Of a stretch of 64,000 nucleotides of DNA, positions 1 through 8,181 are shown piece after piece. The notes beneath the pieces were generated by a model, which saw only the letters and a program-made list of their open reading frames with translations, was not told where the DNA came from and made no database searches. The stretch comes from Pandoraea sp. PE-S2T-3 (GTDB lineage Bacteria; Pseudomonadota; Gammaproteobacteria; Burkholderiales; Burkholderiaceae). The stretch spans positions 248,001 to 312,000 of the forward strand of contig NZ_NGUQ01000035.1 in NCBI RefSeq assembly GCF_002179965.1. The letters are read 5' to 3'. Positions within the stretch are counted from its first letter, which is position 1. Every line of letters starts with the position of its first letter. The position numbers were made by a program, and so were the translations under genes.

Positions 1-923
1 TAGTCGAGGGCAATGGCGGGGCAATCGCCCAGCGACATGCGGGTGGCCGCGAATGGGCGCGGCCCCTCCGGTGACTCCATCACGAGCATCGAATCGACAG
101 AGCCCGCCGAACGGCCAAAGGGCGGCACCGTCAGCGTGTACATCGCGCTTCTGACTTGGGCCGACGTCCAGAGATCACGATCGTAATAGCTGTCGCTCCG
201 GGCAACGGCCTGCCACCGCACGTGCGCCGCCGGCTGCTGGAAAGTGTCCTGCATCGAGCGCACTACGTCGTAGCGTCGCCGCTCGGCGACATGCACGGCG
301 ACGCCGACGATGCGCCCATCGCGTAGCGCAACGCAAACCGGCTGAACCGCGCTGAAGACTTCGAATCGCGCCAGATCGAGCCGGTCCACGACGATATTCT
401 CGTCAGTGCCCAATGGGCTGCCGATGCGTTCACTGGTCAGATGACGAAAGCATGCCCCGCCGTCCGGCCCCTGATAGCTGCGCTGGAGACTCCCTGCTGC
501 GCTCGGGCATTCGGGCACATCGAGACGTTCGCCCAAACGGTAGTCGACCAGTTCTGCGCCATCAGCATTCGGGTGCAGCAGCGACAACGCGGGGGGCAAG
601 GTGCTGACACGGTCATGATGCCGCGAGCTTAAATAGACAACGAGCAGCAAGAAAAGCACATAGATGATCACCATCGTCACCACAAACATCACCAGGGTGG
701 CGAGCAGATTTCCTCGAAACATCCGGGCCAGTATTGACCCGATCAGGGCGAACTTGGCGACGACGAGCATGGCTGGGACGACAGACATCTCCCGCGTCGA
801 GATCACAAGAACAGCGAGCCCAAGCGCGATCAACATGATCGTGCTGTAGTACACACCGTCCGACGCCCCGTTCTCGCGCCGCCGCTGCCACCAGGTCAGC
901 AGGGCTTCCCATTTTGCGTTCAT
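1..923 (-). CDS. Hypothetical multi-spanning membrane protein (3' end at or beyond window edge)
   Basis: An open frame runs on the minus strand from an ATG at 921-923 to the window edge without a stop, about 307 residues. The N-terminus MNAKWEALLTWWQRRRENG is followed by three closely spaced hydrophobic stretches (about residues 27-45, 50-68 and 72-95), then a soluble region of about 200 residues with several Cys and aromatic residues. The last two bases could begin a stop codon, so the protein may be nearly complete. I do not recognise the family. It is divergent from the CPBP protease gene at 1186, with about 260 bp between them in which I see no other gene. The frame is supported by its length and smooth hydrophobicity pattern; the function is unknown. 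Confidence 0.6.
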   Translation of the reverse strand, partial: MNAKWEALLTWWQRRRENGASDGVYYSTIMLIALGLAVLVISTREMSVVPAMLVVAKFALIGSILARMFRGNLLATLVMFVVTMVIIYVLFLLLVVYLSSRHHDRVSTLPPALSLLHPNADGAELVDYRLGERLDVPECPSAAGSLQRSYQGPDGGACFRHLTSERIGSPLGTDENIVVDRLDLARFEVFSAVQPVCVALRDGRIVGVAVHVAERRRYDVVRSMQDTFQQPAAHVRWQAVARSDSYYDRDLWTSAQVRSAMYTLTVPPFGRSAGSVDSMLVMESPEGPRPFAATRMSLGDCPAIALD

Positions 924-1185
924 CGTGATCGACCTCGCTTGTCTCAACGATCTTGTCGGCCCCTCTTCTGCACCTGACATCGGCATTCAGGCGCTGCTTA
1001 TCATGCGCCGCGCCGCACTCGGCGACAAGCGACGCCCGGCGGCGATTCCCGAGGACTTCCTCCAAGCAGTGAATCGCGAAACCGGGCGCACATTACAGTT
1101 CGCGCCCCATCGGTCGTTAAGCCAATCAGGCTGACGGTTCGCGAACGCGGCGGTTGGCGACAACAACATTCTGGGGAAATCACGC

Positions 1186-3009
1186 GTGCATCGCTTGTCT
1201 CGCTTCCTTCTTTGCGTGGCATTGGCCACCCTCGGCTTTCCCTCGTTCACCCCTTTGCTTGCTGCGCCAGCCTCGGGCAATGCGCTGCCGGATCAGGACG
1301 CCATGACCCGGCAGGTCGACGCCGCCTCGCTCGCCAAGTATCGCGAGATCGTCGCCACGCTCGATGCTTCGGCCCGCGCCCGTCCCGCAGACTCGGCGCT
1401 CGCGTTAGCGCGCTGTCAGTTCATCCAGAACTACGCGTGGTCCGAGGACTCGCACTGGACCGAGCAGGCGCAGGCCGACCTCAAATCCTGCCGGCAAACG
1501 CTGAAAGACAAATTCAGCAACGTGCCGGAAGTGGCGCTGTATCTGCTGCAAGGCGTCTACGGCAAAGAGGCCGTCGAGCAAGGCATGGCGCTTCTGCCCA
1601 ACGCCAGACAATGGCCGCAGCAGGATCGCGCCCGTCTGCACGCCGCGCTCGCCAACGCCTACGAAGCCGTTCAGGACAAGATCAACGCGGGCATTCAGGC
1701 CGTCGACGCCGCCGAGTTGACGACAGAGACGCCCGTGCTGTTGATCGCCGTGCGCCACCTCGCCACCACCGGCGAGAAGGCCGAGGCCAAGCGTTTGTTG
1801 ATGAAGGCGCCGGTGCCGAATCTGCCTTGGATGGCCAGCGGGCGCATCAACACGGCCCACGATGTGCTGCCGGGCACGACCGCCCGTGACCTGCTGATTC
1901 GCATGCAGGACGCCGGCCTCAAAATCGATCCTTATACGAGCGCGCGTGCCTACCTTCAGGCGGGTGACGTCGCCAGCGCCCAACGTGCGCTGTCCGAATC
2001 CAAACCCGGCGGCCCCGAGACAACGCAACTCCGTGCGCTGCGTCTCTCGGTCGGCCTCGCGGCCCGCGACGGCAAGGCAGCAGCGGCGGCGATTCAGTCC
2101 TCGCTCGAACACGACACCGGCAGCCGCTGGCAACTGGCACGATCGTATGCCGTCCTGCTGACGATCGATCCGGGCGCCGCCATGCGTCCAGTCTTCGCGG
2201 CGCTGCTGTTGACGCTGCTGGGCACCAGTGTTTGCATCGTGCTGGCGCCGGGCATTCTGATGTTCCCGGCCCACTACGTCGGCACGGTGAGAGCGCGCAA
2301 GGGCCGTCCGCTCGCGGCGATCTTCGAGCGCATCGGCTTGCGCCATGCCTGGTATGCACTGGCCGTGTTCTGCCTCGCCTCGTGGGTTGTTCCTGCGCTC
2401 GTCATGGGACAGTTCGCGCCGACGCCTCCCGGTGCCGGCACCAGCAACGGCCTGCCGCCCGCGCAACCGAAGCTGGCCATTGCCCACTTCATCACCCTCG
2501 GCGTCATCGCGCTCGCACTGGCGCGCATGGTCTGGCGCTTCGGCTGGCGTCAGTGGCTCGGTTCCGGGCCATGGAAAGCTCGTTGGTTCATCTGGCCGGC
2601 CGTGCTGCTTGTCTTCGCCGCGCTTAGCGCATGGGCAATCGCACGCCACATGCTCCCCACGGCGCCCCAAACCGTGAACGATTTCGTCGTGCGCGGTGCA
2701 GCGCAGTTGGGCGGCCCCGGGCTCGCGTTGTTGCTAATCGCGGTGGCGGTGCCCTTCGTCGAAGAGTTCGTCTTTCGCGGATGCCTGCTCGGCGGCCTGA
2801 CCCGCCATATGAGCTTCGTTGCGGCGAACCTCTGGCAGGCGGCTATTTTTGCGTCCGTTCACGCCGACGCGAAGCACTTCCTGTTCCTCTTCGCGTTCGG
2901 TCTCACCGCCGGATGGCTCGCGAAGAAGACCCACGGACTGGGTGCCTCCATTGCGATGCACGCCATCAACAACACGATCTTCGTCTTGATGGTGCTCGCG
3001 CGGGGATAG
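1186..3009 (+). CDS. CPBP-family intramembrane metalloprotease with N-terminal soluble repeat-like domain
   Basis: 607 residues, starting at GTG with a GGGGA ribosome-binding sequence about 10 bp upstream. A signal peptide (residues 1-27, ending LLAAPAS) precedes an Ala-rich helical region of about 300 residues that looks like TPR-type repeats. Several membrane segments follow from about residue 330, then the CPBP (Rce1/CAAX-protease-like) core: the E-E-x3-R motif at 526-531 (EEFVFR), F555-x3-H559, and a C-terminal H592-A-I-N-N. These glutamates and histidines are the metal ligands in the family, so it is probably an active membrane protease; substrates are unknown. The large exported N-terminal domain is longer than in typical CPBP proteins of 200-300 residues and may bind partners. 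The DUF1345 gene follows about 110 bp downstream on the same strand. Confidence 0.8.
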   Translation: MHRLSRFLLCVALATLGFPSFTPLLAAPASGNALPDQDAMTRQVDAASLAKYREIVATLDASARARPADSALALARCQFIQNYAWSEDSHWTEQAQADLKSCRQTLKDKFSNVPEVALYLLQGVYGKEAVEQGMALLPNARQWPQQDRARLHAALANAYEAVQDKINAGIQAVDAAELTTETPVLLIAVRHLATTGEKAEAKRLLMKAPVPNLPWMASGRINTAHDVLPGTTARDLLIRMQDAGLKIDPYTSARAYLQAGDVASAQRALSESKPGGPETTQLRALRLSVGLAARDGKAAAAAIQSSLEHDTGSRWQLARSYAVLLTIDPGAAMRPVFAALLLTLLGTSVCIVLAPGILMFPAHYVGTVRARKGRPLAAIFERIGLRHAWYALAVFCLASWVVPALVMGQFAPTPPGAGTSNGLPPAQPKLAIAHFITLGVIALALARMVWRFGWRQWLGSGPWKARWFIWPAVLLVFAALSAWAIARHMLPTAPQTVNDFVVRGAAQLGGPGLALLLIAVAVPFVEEFVFRGCLLGGLTRHMSFVAANLWQAAIFASVHADAKHFLFLFAFGLTAGWLAKKTHGLGASIAMHAINNTIFVLMVLARG

Positions 3010-3118
3010 CCGCGGCGCCAGAAATGAATGGTGACAGTGGCGAGTGCGTCGGCGAAGGCAGCGTGCGCGATAATCTGTGCACTGGCGGCCCTCCCCGGCC
3101 GCCGTCCGGACTTCGCCA

Positions 3119-3778
3119 ATGAACGCCAAGCTCTTCCCGCATCTGGTTCGCTTCCACCCCCGGCTGCTCATTGCCATTGCTATCGGCGTGCTGGTGGGCA
3201 TCTTCGTGCAGGATCATTTCAGCCCGGTCACGCGTACGCTGATCGGCTGGAACGCGGGCGCGTGGTCGTATCTGGCGATGATCTGGTTCATGATGGTCAC
3301 CGCGCCCAAACGCAGCATCGAGCGCTTTGCCGAGCAGGAAGACCAGAGCGCGGTGATCGTGCTCACGGTGGTCTGCCTGTCGGCGCTGGCGAGTGTGGTG
3401 GCGATCGTGCATGAACTGGCGAACGCCAAGAGTGGCGTGCCGCATCAAGCGTCGGAACACGTGCTGTTTGCCGCCGCAACCCTCATCGCCGGCTGGTTTC
3501 TCGTGCCGACGATCTACACGCTGCATTACGCCCGCCTGTACTTCACCGATACCGAATCGCCCTACGCGCTGGTCTGGCCCGATCGCGACTGCGACCCGGA
3601 CTATTGGGACTTCCTGTATTTCTCGTTCACCATCGCCGTCGCCTCGCAAACCGCCGACGTCGGCCTCTCCTCGCGGCGCATGCGTCGCGCCACGCTCGCG
3701 CAGGCCATCCTCTCGTTCTTCTTCAATCTGGCCGTACTGGGCCTGTCGATCAATATCGGGGCCAGCCTGCTCAGTTGA
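3119..3778 (+). CDS. DUF1345 family membrane protein
   Basis: 219 residues from the ATG at 3119 (an in-frame GTG at 3077 would add 14 non-hydrophobic residues and is less likely). It has five predicted transmembrane helices: about residues 13-30, 38-58, 78-98, 110-130 and the C-terminal 195-215. The acidic stretch DRDCDPDYWDFLYFSFTIA is the characteristic DUF1345 signature resembling an ion-channel pore region. The family function is not known. It follows the CPBP protease gene on the same strand and precedes the cio operon, but a GC-rich hairpin at 3784-3812 suggests its transcript ends before cioA. Confidence 0.8.
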   Translation: MNAKLFPHLVRFHPRLLIAIAIGVLVGIFVQDHFSPVTRTLIGWNAGAWSYLAMIWFMMVTAPKRSIERFAEQEDQSAVIVLTVVCLSALASVVAIVHELANAKSGVPHQASEHVLFAAATLIAGWFLVPTIYTLHYARLYFTDTESPYALVWPDRDCDPDYWDFLYFSFTIAVASQTADVGLSSRRMRRATLAQAILSFFFNLAVLGLSINIGASLLS

Positions 3779-3783
3779 GCCCT

Positions 3784-3812
3784 GCCCCGTGTGACATGAC
3801 GTCGCACGGGGC
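3784..3812 (+). terminator. Weak hairpin after the DUF1345 gene
   Basis: Arms GCCCCGTG (3784-3791) and CACGGGGC (3805-3812) can pair around a 13-nt loop six bases after the stop codon. There is no T-run after it, so it is at best a weak or Rho-assisted terminator. Confidence 0.35.
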
Positions 3813-3839
3813 GCCGACATAAATCCCTTATAAAACATA

Positions 3840-3857
3840 CAAATAGCGAGCTATTTG
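3840..3857. promoter_or_regulatory. Perfect palindrome upstream of cioA, candidate operator
   Basis: CAAATAGCGAGCTATTTG is an inverted repeat with 8-bp arms and a 2-bp centre in an otherwise AT-rich stretch (tataaaacataca just before it) about 150 bp upstream of the cioA start. It lies where a redox- or oxygen-responsive regulator of the bd oxidase could bind. It does not match the FNR/Anr site TTGAT-N4-ATCAA. Confidence 0.4.
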
Positions 3858-4007
3858 AGGGATCGCTGTGGCGCGTCATTGCGCCACATGCGACGACTTG
3901 TCACGCGTGCTGCAATGCAGCAAGCCCTACTATGTACGCAAACAGATGGTGAAATACCATCAATAAATACATACAAGACAGGGCCATCTACTTACATAGA
4001 GCGCATC

Positions 4008-5402
4008 ATGACAGTCGTTCCCGAAGCTCTCGACCTCGCGCGCATTCAGTTTGCGTTCACGGTCTCGTTTCACATCGTGTTCCCCGCCGTCTCCATCGGG
4101 CTGGCCAGCTTTATCGCCGTGCTCGAAGGCATGTGGCTCAAGACACGCCAGCAGCACTATCTCGACCTGTGCAAATTCTGGTCGAAGGCCTTCGCCGTAT
4201 GTTTCGGCATGGGCGTGGTCTCAGGCGTGGTGATGGCGTATCAGTTCGGCACCAACTGGTCGGGCTTCTCAAGTTTTGCCGGCGCCGTGACGGGGCCGCT
4301 GCTGACTTATGAAGTGATGACCGCCTTCTTTCTCGAAGCCGGCTTCCTCGGCATCATGCTTTTCGGGTGGAACCGCGTCAGCCCGCGTGCGCACTTCGGC
4401 GCGACGTTGTGCGTGGCCGTCGGCACGCTGATTTCCACGTTCTGGATTCTCGCGTCGAATAGCTGGATGCAGACCCCGCAGGGTTACGAAATCGTCGACG
4501 GGCGCGTGGTGGTGCTGTCGTGGTGGGACGTGATCTTCAACCCGTCGTTTCCGTATCGTCTCGCGCACATGAGCATTGCCGCGTTCGTGGTGGCCGCGCT
4601 GGTCGTCGCGGGCACCGGCGCATGGCATCTGCTGCGCGGGCGCCGCGACCCGGCGGTGAAGACGATGTTCTCGATGGCGATGTGGCTGCTGCTGATCTTT
4701 GCGCCGCTGCAAGCGTTCGTGGGCGACCTGCACGGTCTGAACACACGTGAGCATCAACCGGCCAAGCTCGCGGCCATGGAAGGGCTGTGGGAGACCAAGA
4801 CGGGCGGCACACCGCTCAACCTCTTCGGCTGGCCCGACATGAAGACCGAAACGACCCGCTATGCCGTGGAAGTGCCGCACTTGGCCAGCCTGATCCTCAC
4901 GCATAGCTGGGACGGCGAGATTCGCGGCCTGAAGGAATTTCCGAAGGACGAACGGCCTAACGTGCCACTGGTGTTCTGGAGTTTTCGCGTGATGGTCGGC
5001 CTCGGCCTTGCGATGATCGCTGTGGCCATCGCCGCCGTGTGGCTGCGCCGGCGTGGCAAGTTGTTCACATCACGCGGATTCGCACGCGCCGTGCTGTGGC
5101 TCTCGCCGACCGGTTTTATCGCACTGCTTGCCGGCTGGGTCACGACCGAAGCGGGACGCCAGCCGTGGGTGGTGTACGGCGTGATGCGCACCGCCAACGC
5201 GCTCTCTCCCGTGAGCGCACAGCAGGTGCAGGTGTCGCTGCTGGTGCTGGTGATCGCGTACTTCCTCGTGTTCGGCACGGGCATCTACTACTTGCTGAAG
5301 ATATTGCGCGGCGGCCCCGATTCGGCTGACACCACGGATACGCCGGGCAAGCAGGATGAGCAGGGCAAGCAACCCGACACCCCGCTCGCCATTGCCTACT
5401 GA
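4008..5402 (+). CDS. cioA: Cytochrome bd-type (cyanide-insensitive) quinol oxidase subunit I
   Basis: 464 residues from ATG 4008; upstream in-frame codons back to 3855 give non-hydrophobic sequence and are leader. Subunit I carries the three hemes and the quinol site and reduces O2 to water in the inner membrane. Visible landmarks: the N-terminal heme histidine in SFHIVFPAVSIG (H22), RLAHMSIAAF in the middle, the Q-loop start GDLHGLNTREHQPAKLAAMEG, and the subunit I signature GWVTTEAGRQPWVVYG. The protein is clearly shorter than E. coli CydA (522 residues), consistent with the short Q-loop of CIO-type oxidases. cioB begins 30 bp downstream and the DUF2474 gene overlaps cioB, so the three form one operon. 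Confidence 0.93.
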   Translation: MTVVPEALDLARIQFAFTVSFHIVFPAVSIGLASFIAVLEGMWLKTRQQHYLDLCKFWSKAFAVCFGMGVVSGVVMAYQFGTNWSGFSSFAGAVTGPLLTYEVMTAFFLEAGFLGIMLFGWNRVSPRAHFGATLCVAVGTLISTFWILASNSWMQTPQGYEIVDGRVVVLSWWDVIFNPSFPYRLAHMSIAAFVVAALVVAGTGAWHLLRGRRDPAVKTMFSMAMWLLLIFAPLQAFVGDLHGLNTREHQPAKLAAMEGLWETKTGGTPLNLFGWPDMKTETTRYAVEVPHLASLILTHSWDGEIRGLKEFPKDERPNVPLVFWSFRVMVGLGLAMIAVAIAAVWLRRRGKLFTSRGFARAVLWLSPTGFIALLAGWVTTEAGRQPWVVYGVMRTANALSPVSAQQVQVSLLVLVIAYFLVFGTGIYYLLKILRGGPDSADTTDTPGKQDEQGKQPDTPLAIAY

Positions 5403-5432
5403 CGATCGACACCCGCCAACTCGAGAATTCTC

Positions 5433-6431
5433 ATGGATCTGACCTTAGCGTGGGCCGCCATCATCGCACTCGGCCTCTTTCTCTACGTCGTGCTCGACGG
5501 CTTCGACCTCGGCATCGGCATTCTCTTCCCGTTCTTTCCCGACGCCAGCGAACGCGACGTCATGATGCATTCGGTCGCGCCCGTGTGGGACGGCAACGAG
5601 ACATGGCTCGTGCTGGGCGGCGCGGGCCTGCTCGCCGCGTTCCCAATGGTGTATTCGGTGCTGCTCTCTGCGCTCTATCTGCCGCTGGTCTTCATGCTGG
5701 TCTGCCTGATCTTTCGCGGCGTGGCGTTCGAGATTCGCGGCAAGTCGCGCCGCACGCGGCAATGGTGGGATCTCGCCTTTATCGGCGGTTCAGCAGGTGC
5801 AACGTTTTTTCAGGGGGTGGCACTGGGCGCGTATCTGTCGGGCATTCCGGTGGAAAACGGTCAGTTCTCGGGCGATGCCTTCGCATGGCTGACCGCCTTC
5901 AACCTGTTCACGGGGCTGGGGCTGCTTATCACCTATGCCCTGCTGGGCGCGTGCTGGCTCATCGGCAAGACGCAAGGCGATTTGCAGCGCCGCCTGCGCA
6001 CGCTCGCGTGGCCGCTCACGCTGGCGCTGGTCGGCACGATGGTGATCGTCTCGTTCTGGACCCCGCTGCGTCTGCCGCTCGTGGCCGAGCGCTGGTTCGA
6101 CGGCGAATGGTTCTGGCGCATGCTGCCGGTGCCGTTCCTCGTGGCCGGTGCCACGTTCGTGATGCGGCGTGTGCTCCGCCGCGCGCATGACGCCACGCCG
6201 TTCTGGCTCGCCATCGGTCTCGTGTTTCTCGGCTACAGCGGGCTGCTCATCAGCGCGTACCCGTACGCGATTCTGCCGGGCGTCACGCTGTGGGAGGCTG
6301 CTGCACCGGCATCGAGCCTGTCGTTCACGCTGTGGGGCGCAGCGTTCATCATTCCCGTGATCCTCGCCTACACGATGCTGGCGTACTGGGTCTTTCGCGG
6401 CAAGGTGGCTCACGATGCGCACTATCACTGA
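5433..6431 (+). CDS. cioB: Cytochrome bd-type quinol oxidase subunit II
   Basis: 332 residues starting with MDLTLAWAAIIALGLFLYVVLDGFDLGIG, the typical subunit II N-terminus, followed by the conserved VAPVWDGNETWLVLGGAGLLAAFP block. About eight transmembrane helices are predicted. It pairs with CioA in the inner membrane as the structural partner of the oxidase. The length is slightly below that of E. coli CydB (379) and matches the CIO branch. The 3' end overlaps the next small gene by 17 bp, which implies translational coupling. Confidence 0.93.
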   Translation: MDLTLAWAAIIALGLFLYVVLDGFDLGIGILFPFFPDASERDVMMHSVAPVWDGNETWLVLGGAGLLAAFPMVYSVLLSALYLPLVFMLVCLIFRGVAFEIRGKSRRTRQWWDLAFIGGSAGATFFQGVALGAYLSGIPVENGQFSGDAFAWLTAFNLFTGLGLLITYALLGACWLIGKTQGDLQRRLRTLAWPLTLALVGTMVIVSFWTPLRLPLVAERWFDGEWFWRMLPVPFLVAGATFVMRRVLRRAHDATPFWLAIGLVFLGYSGLLISAYPYAILPGVTLWEAAAPASSLSFTLWGAAFIIPVILAYTMLAYWVFRGKVAHDAHYH

Positions 6432-6630
6432 TCTCACGCGGCCCGCCGTGCGCCGCGATCGTGAACGTCAAGACGTCGCGGGGACGAGCGCACGCACGGC
6501 CGCCGTCGTCCCGGCATGGCGGCAGGCGCTGGTTCGCTGGGGGTGGTTCGTCGCCCTCTGGTGCGCGGGTGTAGCGGGCACGGCATTGCTTGCACTACCA
6601 TTCAAGCTCATCATTGCTTCCGCCAAATGA
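6415..6630 (+). CDS. DUF2474 small membrane protein of the bd oxidase operon
   Basis: 71 residues. The first 35 are polar and basic; one strong transmembrane helix follows (WGWFVALWCAGVAGTALLALPFKLII) that matches the DUF2474 pattern of single-helix proteins encoded after cioAB/cydAB. It probably plays the small-subunit role that CydX/CydH play in other bd oxidases; this is inferred from position and size. The start ATG at 6415 lies inside cioB (17-bp overlap). The polar N-terminal extension is longer than in most DUF2474 proteins, which are often 35-45 residues, so a later start is possible. Confidence 0.75.
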   Translation: MRTITDLTRPAVRRDRERQDVAGTSARTAAVVPAWRQALVRWGWFVALWCAGVAGTALLALPFKLIIASAK

Positions 6631-6643
6631 GGAGGGAACGCCC

Positions 6644-7252
6644 ATGAATCTGATGTTAGAAGTCCCCGGACTGTCCGGCCGCAAGCGTCTCGGCACCCGC
6701 CGCCATGCCAGCGCGATGGCGATCGCGCTGGCCTTGGGTGTGCTGTCGGCAGGCGCGAGCGTTGCGCAAGCGGCCGAAGGCATGAGCGTGTCGTCGAGCG
6801 CATTCCCCGATAACGGCATGCTGCCCGCCGCGCACGCGGGGCTTGGCGAATGCGGTGGACAAAACGTCAGCCCGCCCGTCGAGTGGAAGCAATTGCCGCA
6901 AGGCACGCGCAGCGTCGTCGTGACGATGAAAGACCCCGACGGGGCCAAGGGCGGCGGTGTGGTGCATTGGCTCGCCTACAATATCCCGGCCACCACTACC
7001 GGGCTGGCCGCCGGTGCAGGCAACGAAACGACCGCACAGGTCACCGTCGGCAAGAACATCAGCGGCGCCACCGCCTATCGCGGCGCCTGCCCGCCCGTGG
7101 GCGACTCGCCGCATCACTACATCATCAGCGTAACGGCCACCGATCTCGAACCGGGCCGCCTGCCGCCGGGCCTCGACGCCAACGGCCTGACGGCTGCGCT
7201 CGCCGGCCATACGCTCAACGGCTCGACCATCGTCGCCCGCTACGCGCGATAA
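6644..7252 (+). CDS. Secreted YbhB/YbcL family Raf kinase inhibitor-like (PEBP) protein
   Basis: 202 residues from ATG 6644, preceded by a strong GAGGAGGGA ribosome-binding site 13 bp downstream of the DUF2474 stop. A Tat-free, Sec-type signal peptide ends about ASVAQA-AEG. The mature protein has the bacterial PEBP fold signatures DPDGAKGGGVVHWLAYNIP and the later YRGACPPVGDSPHHYI with the ligand-pocket histidines. Bacterial YbhB/YbcL proteins are small periplasmic proteins with no firmly established role. Close spacing suggests co-transcription with the oxidase operon, which would be an unusual partner. A bidirectional terminator follows at 7292-7330. Confidence 0.88.
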   Translation: MNLMLEVPGLSGRKRLGTRRHASAMAIALALGVLSAGASVAQAAEGMSVSSSAFPDNGMLPAAHAGLGECGGQNVSPPVEWKQLPQGTRSVVVTMKDPDGAKGGGVVHWLAYNIPATTTGLAAGAGNETTAQVTVGKNISGATAYRGACPPVGDSPHHYIISVTATDLEPGRLPPGLDANGLTAALAGHTLNGSTIVARYAR

Positions 7253-7291
7253 CGGTCACCGACGGCGGCGGCGCAACGTCAGCCGCACATG

Positions 7292-7330
7292 AAAAAAGCG
7301 CCGGCCCGGGCAATCCGGTCGGCGCTTTTT
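7292..7330. terminator. Bidirectional rho-independent terminator
   Basis: A GC-rich stem (AAAAAGCGCCGGCC paired with GGTCGGCGCTTTTT around CGGGCAATCC) has an A-run on its left and a T-run on its right. It sits between the convergent PEBP and folE genes and can serve both. Confidence 0.85.
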
Positions 7331-7361
7331 GCTGATGCGTCGGCTGACTTCGTGAGTCGCT

Positions 7362-7928
7362 TTACTTGTCGCGTGCGAGCGCGAGAAATTCCGTGCGCAG
7401 TGCGAGGTTCGGCTGCAATTCGCCGAGCATCGACGACGTCACCGTTTCCTCGCCCGCCGTACGAATGCCACGGCTCTCCATGCACATGTGGCGGCACGAC
7501 ACCACCACGCCGACCGCCTTCGGTTGCAGGTGCGTCATCAACGCATCGGCGATCTGCACGGTCAGGCGCTCCTGCACCTGCAAGCGGCGTGCAAAGCAAT
7601 CGACCAGCCGCGTGAGTTTCGAGAGCCCCACGATCTTGCCGTTCGGCAGATAGCCGATGGTCGCCTTGCCGAAGAACGGGGCAAGGTGGTGTTCGCAATG
7701 GCTGTACACAGGAATACCGCGCACGACGATCAATTCGTTGTATTGCTCTGCGCCGTCTTCGAAGACCTTGAGCACCTCGGCCGGGTCTTGCCCGTAGCCG
7801 GACGTCCATTGGCGCCAAGCCTTGCTCACGCGGGCAGGCGTTTCGTGCAGGCCGGGGCGGTCCGGGTCTTCGCCGAGATGTTTGAGGAATCGCTTCCAGT
7901 CGTTTTCGTCGAACGTGTCGTGAGACAT
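7362..7928 (-). CDS. folE: GTP cyclohydrolase I
   Basis: 188 residues from the ATG at 7928, which has AAGGAG 10 bp upstream; a TTG nine bases earlier is too close to the SD to be the start. FolE converts GTP to 7,8-dihydroneopterin triphosphate, the first step of folate synthesis, in the cytoplasm. Zinc ligands are visible as C78 and H81 in SHCEHHLAPF and C149 in CRHMCMESRG. QERLTVQIADAL and the C-terminal TSSMLGELQPNLALRTEFL are family-typical. It is convergent with the PEBP gene and divergent from the export operon starting at 8182, so it is a stand-alone gene here. Confidence 0.95.
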   Translation of the reverse strand: MSHDTFDENDWKRFLKHLGEDPDRPGLHETPARVSKAWRQWTSGYGQDPAEVLKVFEDGAEQYNELIVVRGIPVYSHCEHHLAPFFGKATIGYLPNGKIVGLSKLTRLVDCFARRLQVQERLTVQIADALMTHLQPKAVGVVVSCRHMCMESRGIRTAGEETVTSSMLGELQPNLALRTEFLALARDK

Positions 7929-8181
7929 AAAAATCAAGCTCCTTGCATGAGGTCCGGCACGCTGCGCCCTGACGGCACGCGCCCCCGTGCGCTACCGGAT
8001 ATGTGCGCACAATAGCAGAGAGTCCCGGGCCGCGCATGGACAGCCCTTCGGTCCCGACGGACAGCCCCGCTTGCCCGAATTGCGGCAGCACGCGCTTTTG
8101 CGCTAAGGTGGCAGCGGACAACCTCCTGGTTCAGGACACGAGACCAGAGACACGAGACGCATCATGCCGGGAGAGACCCCC

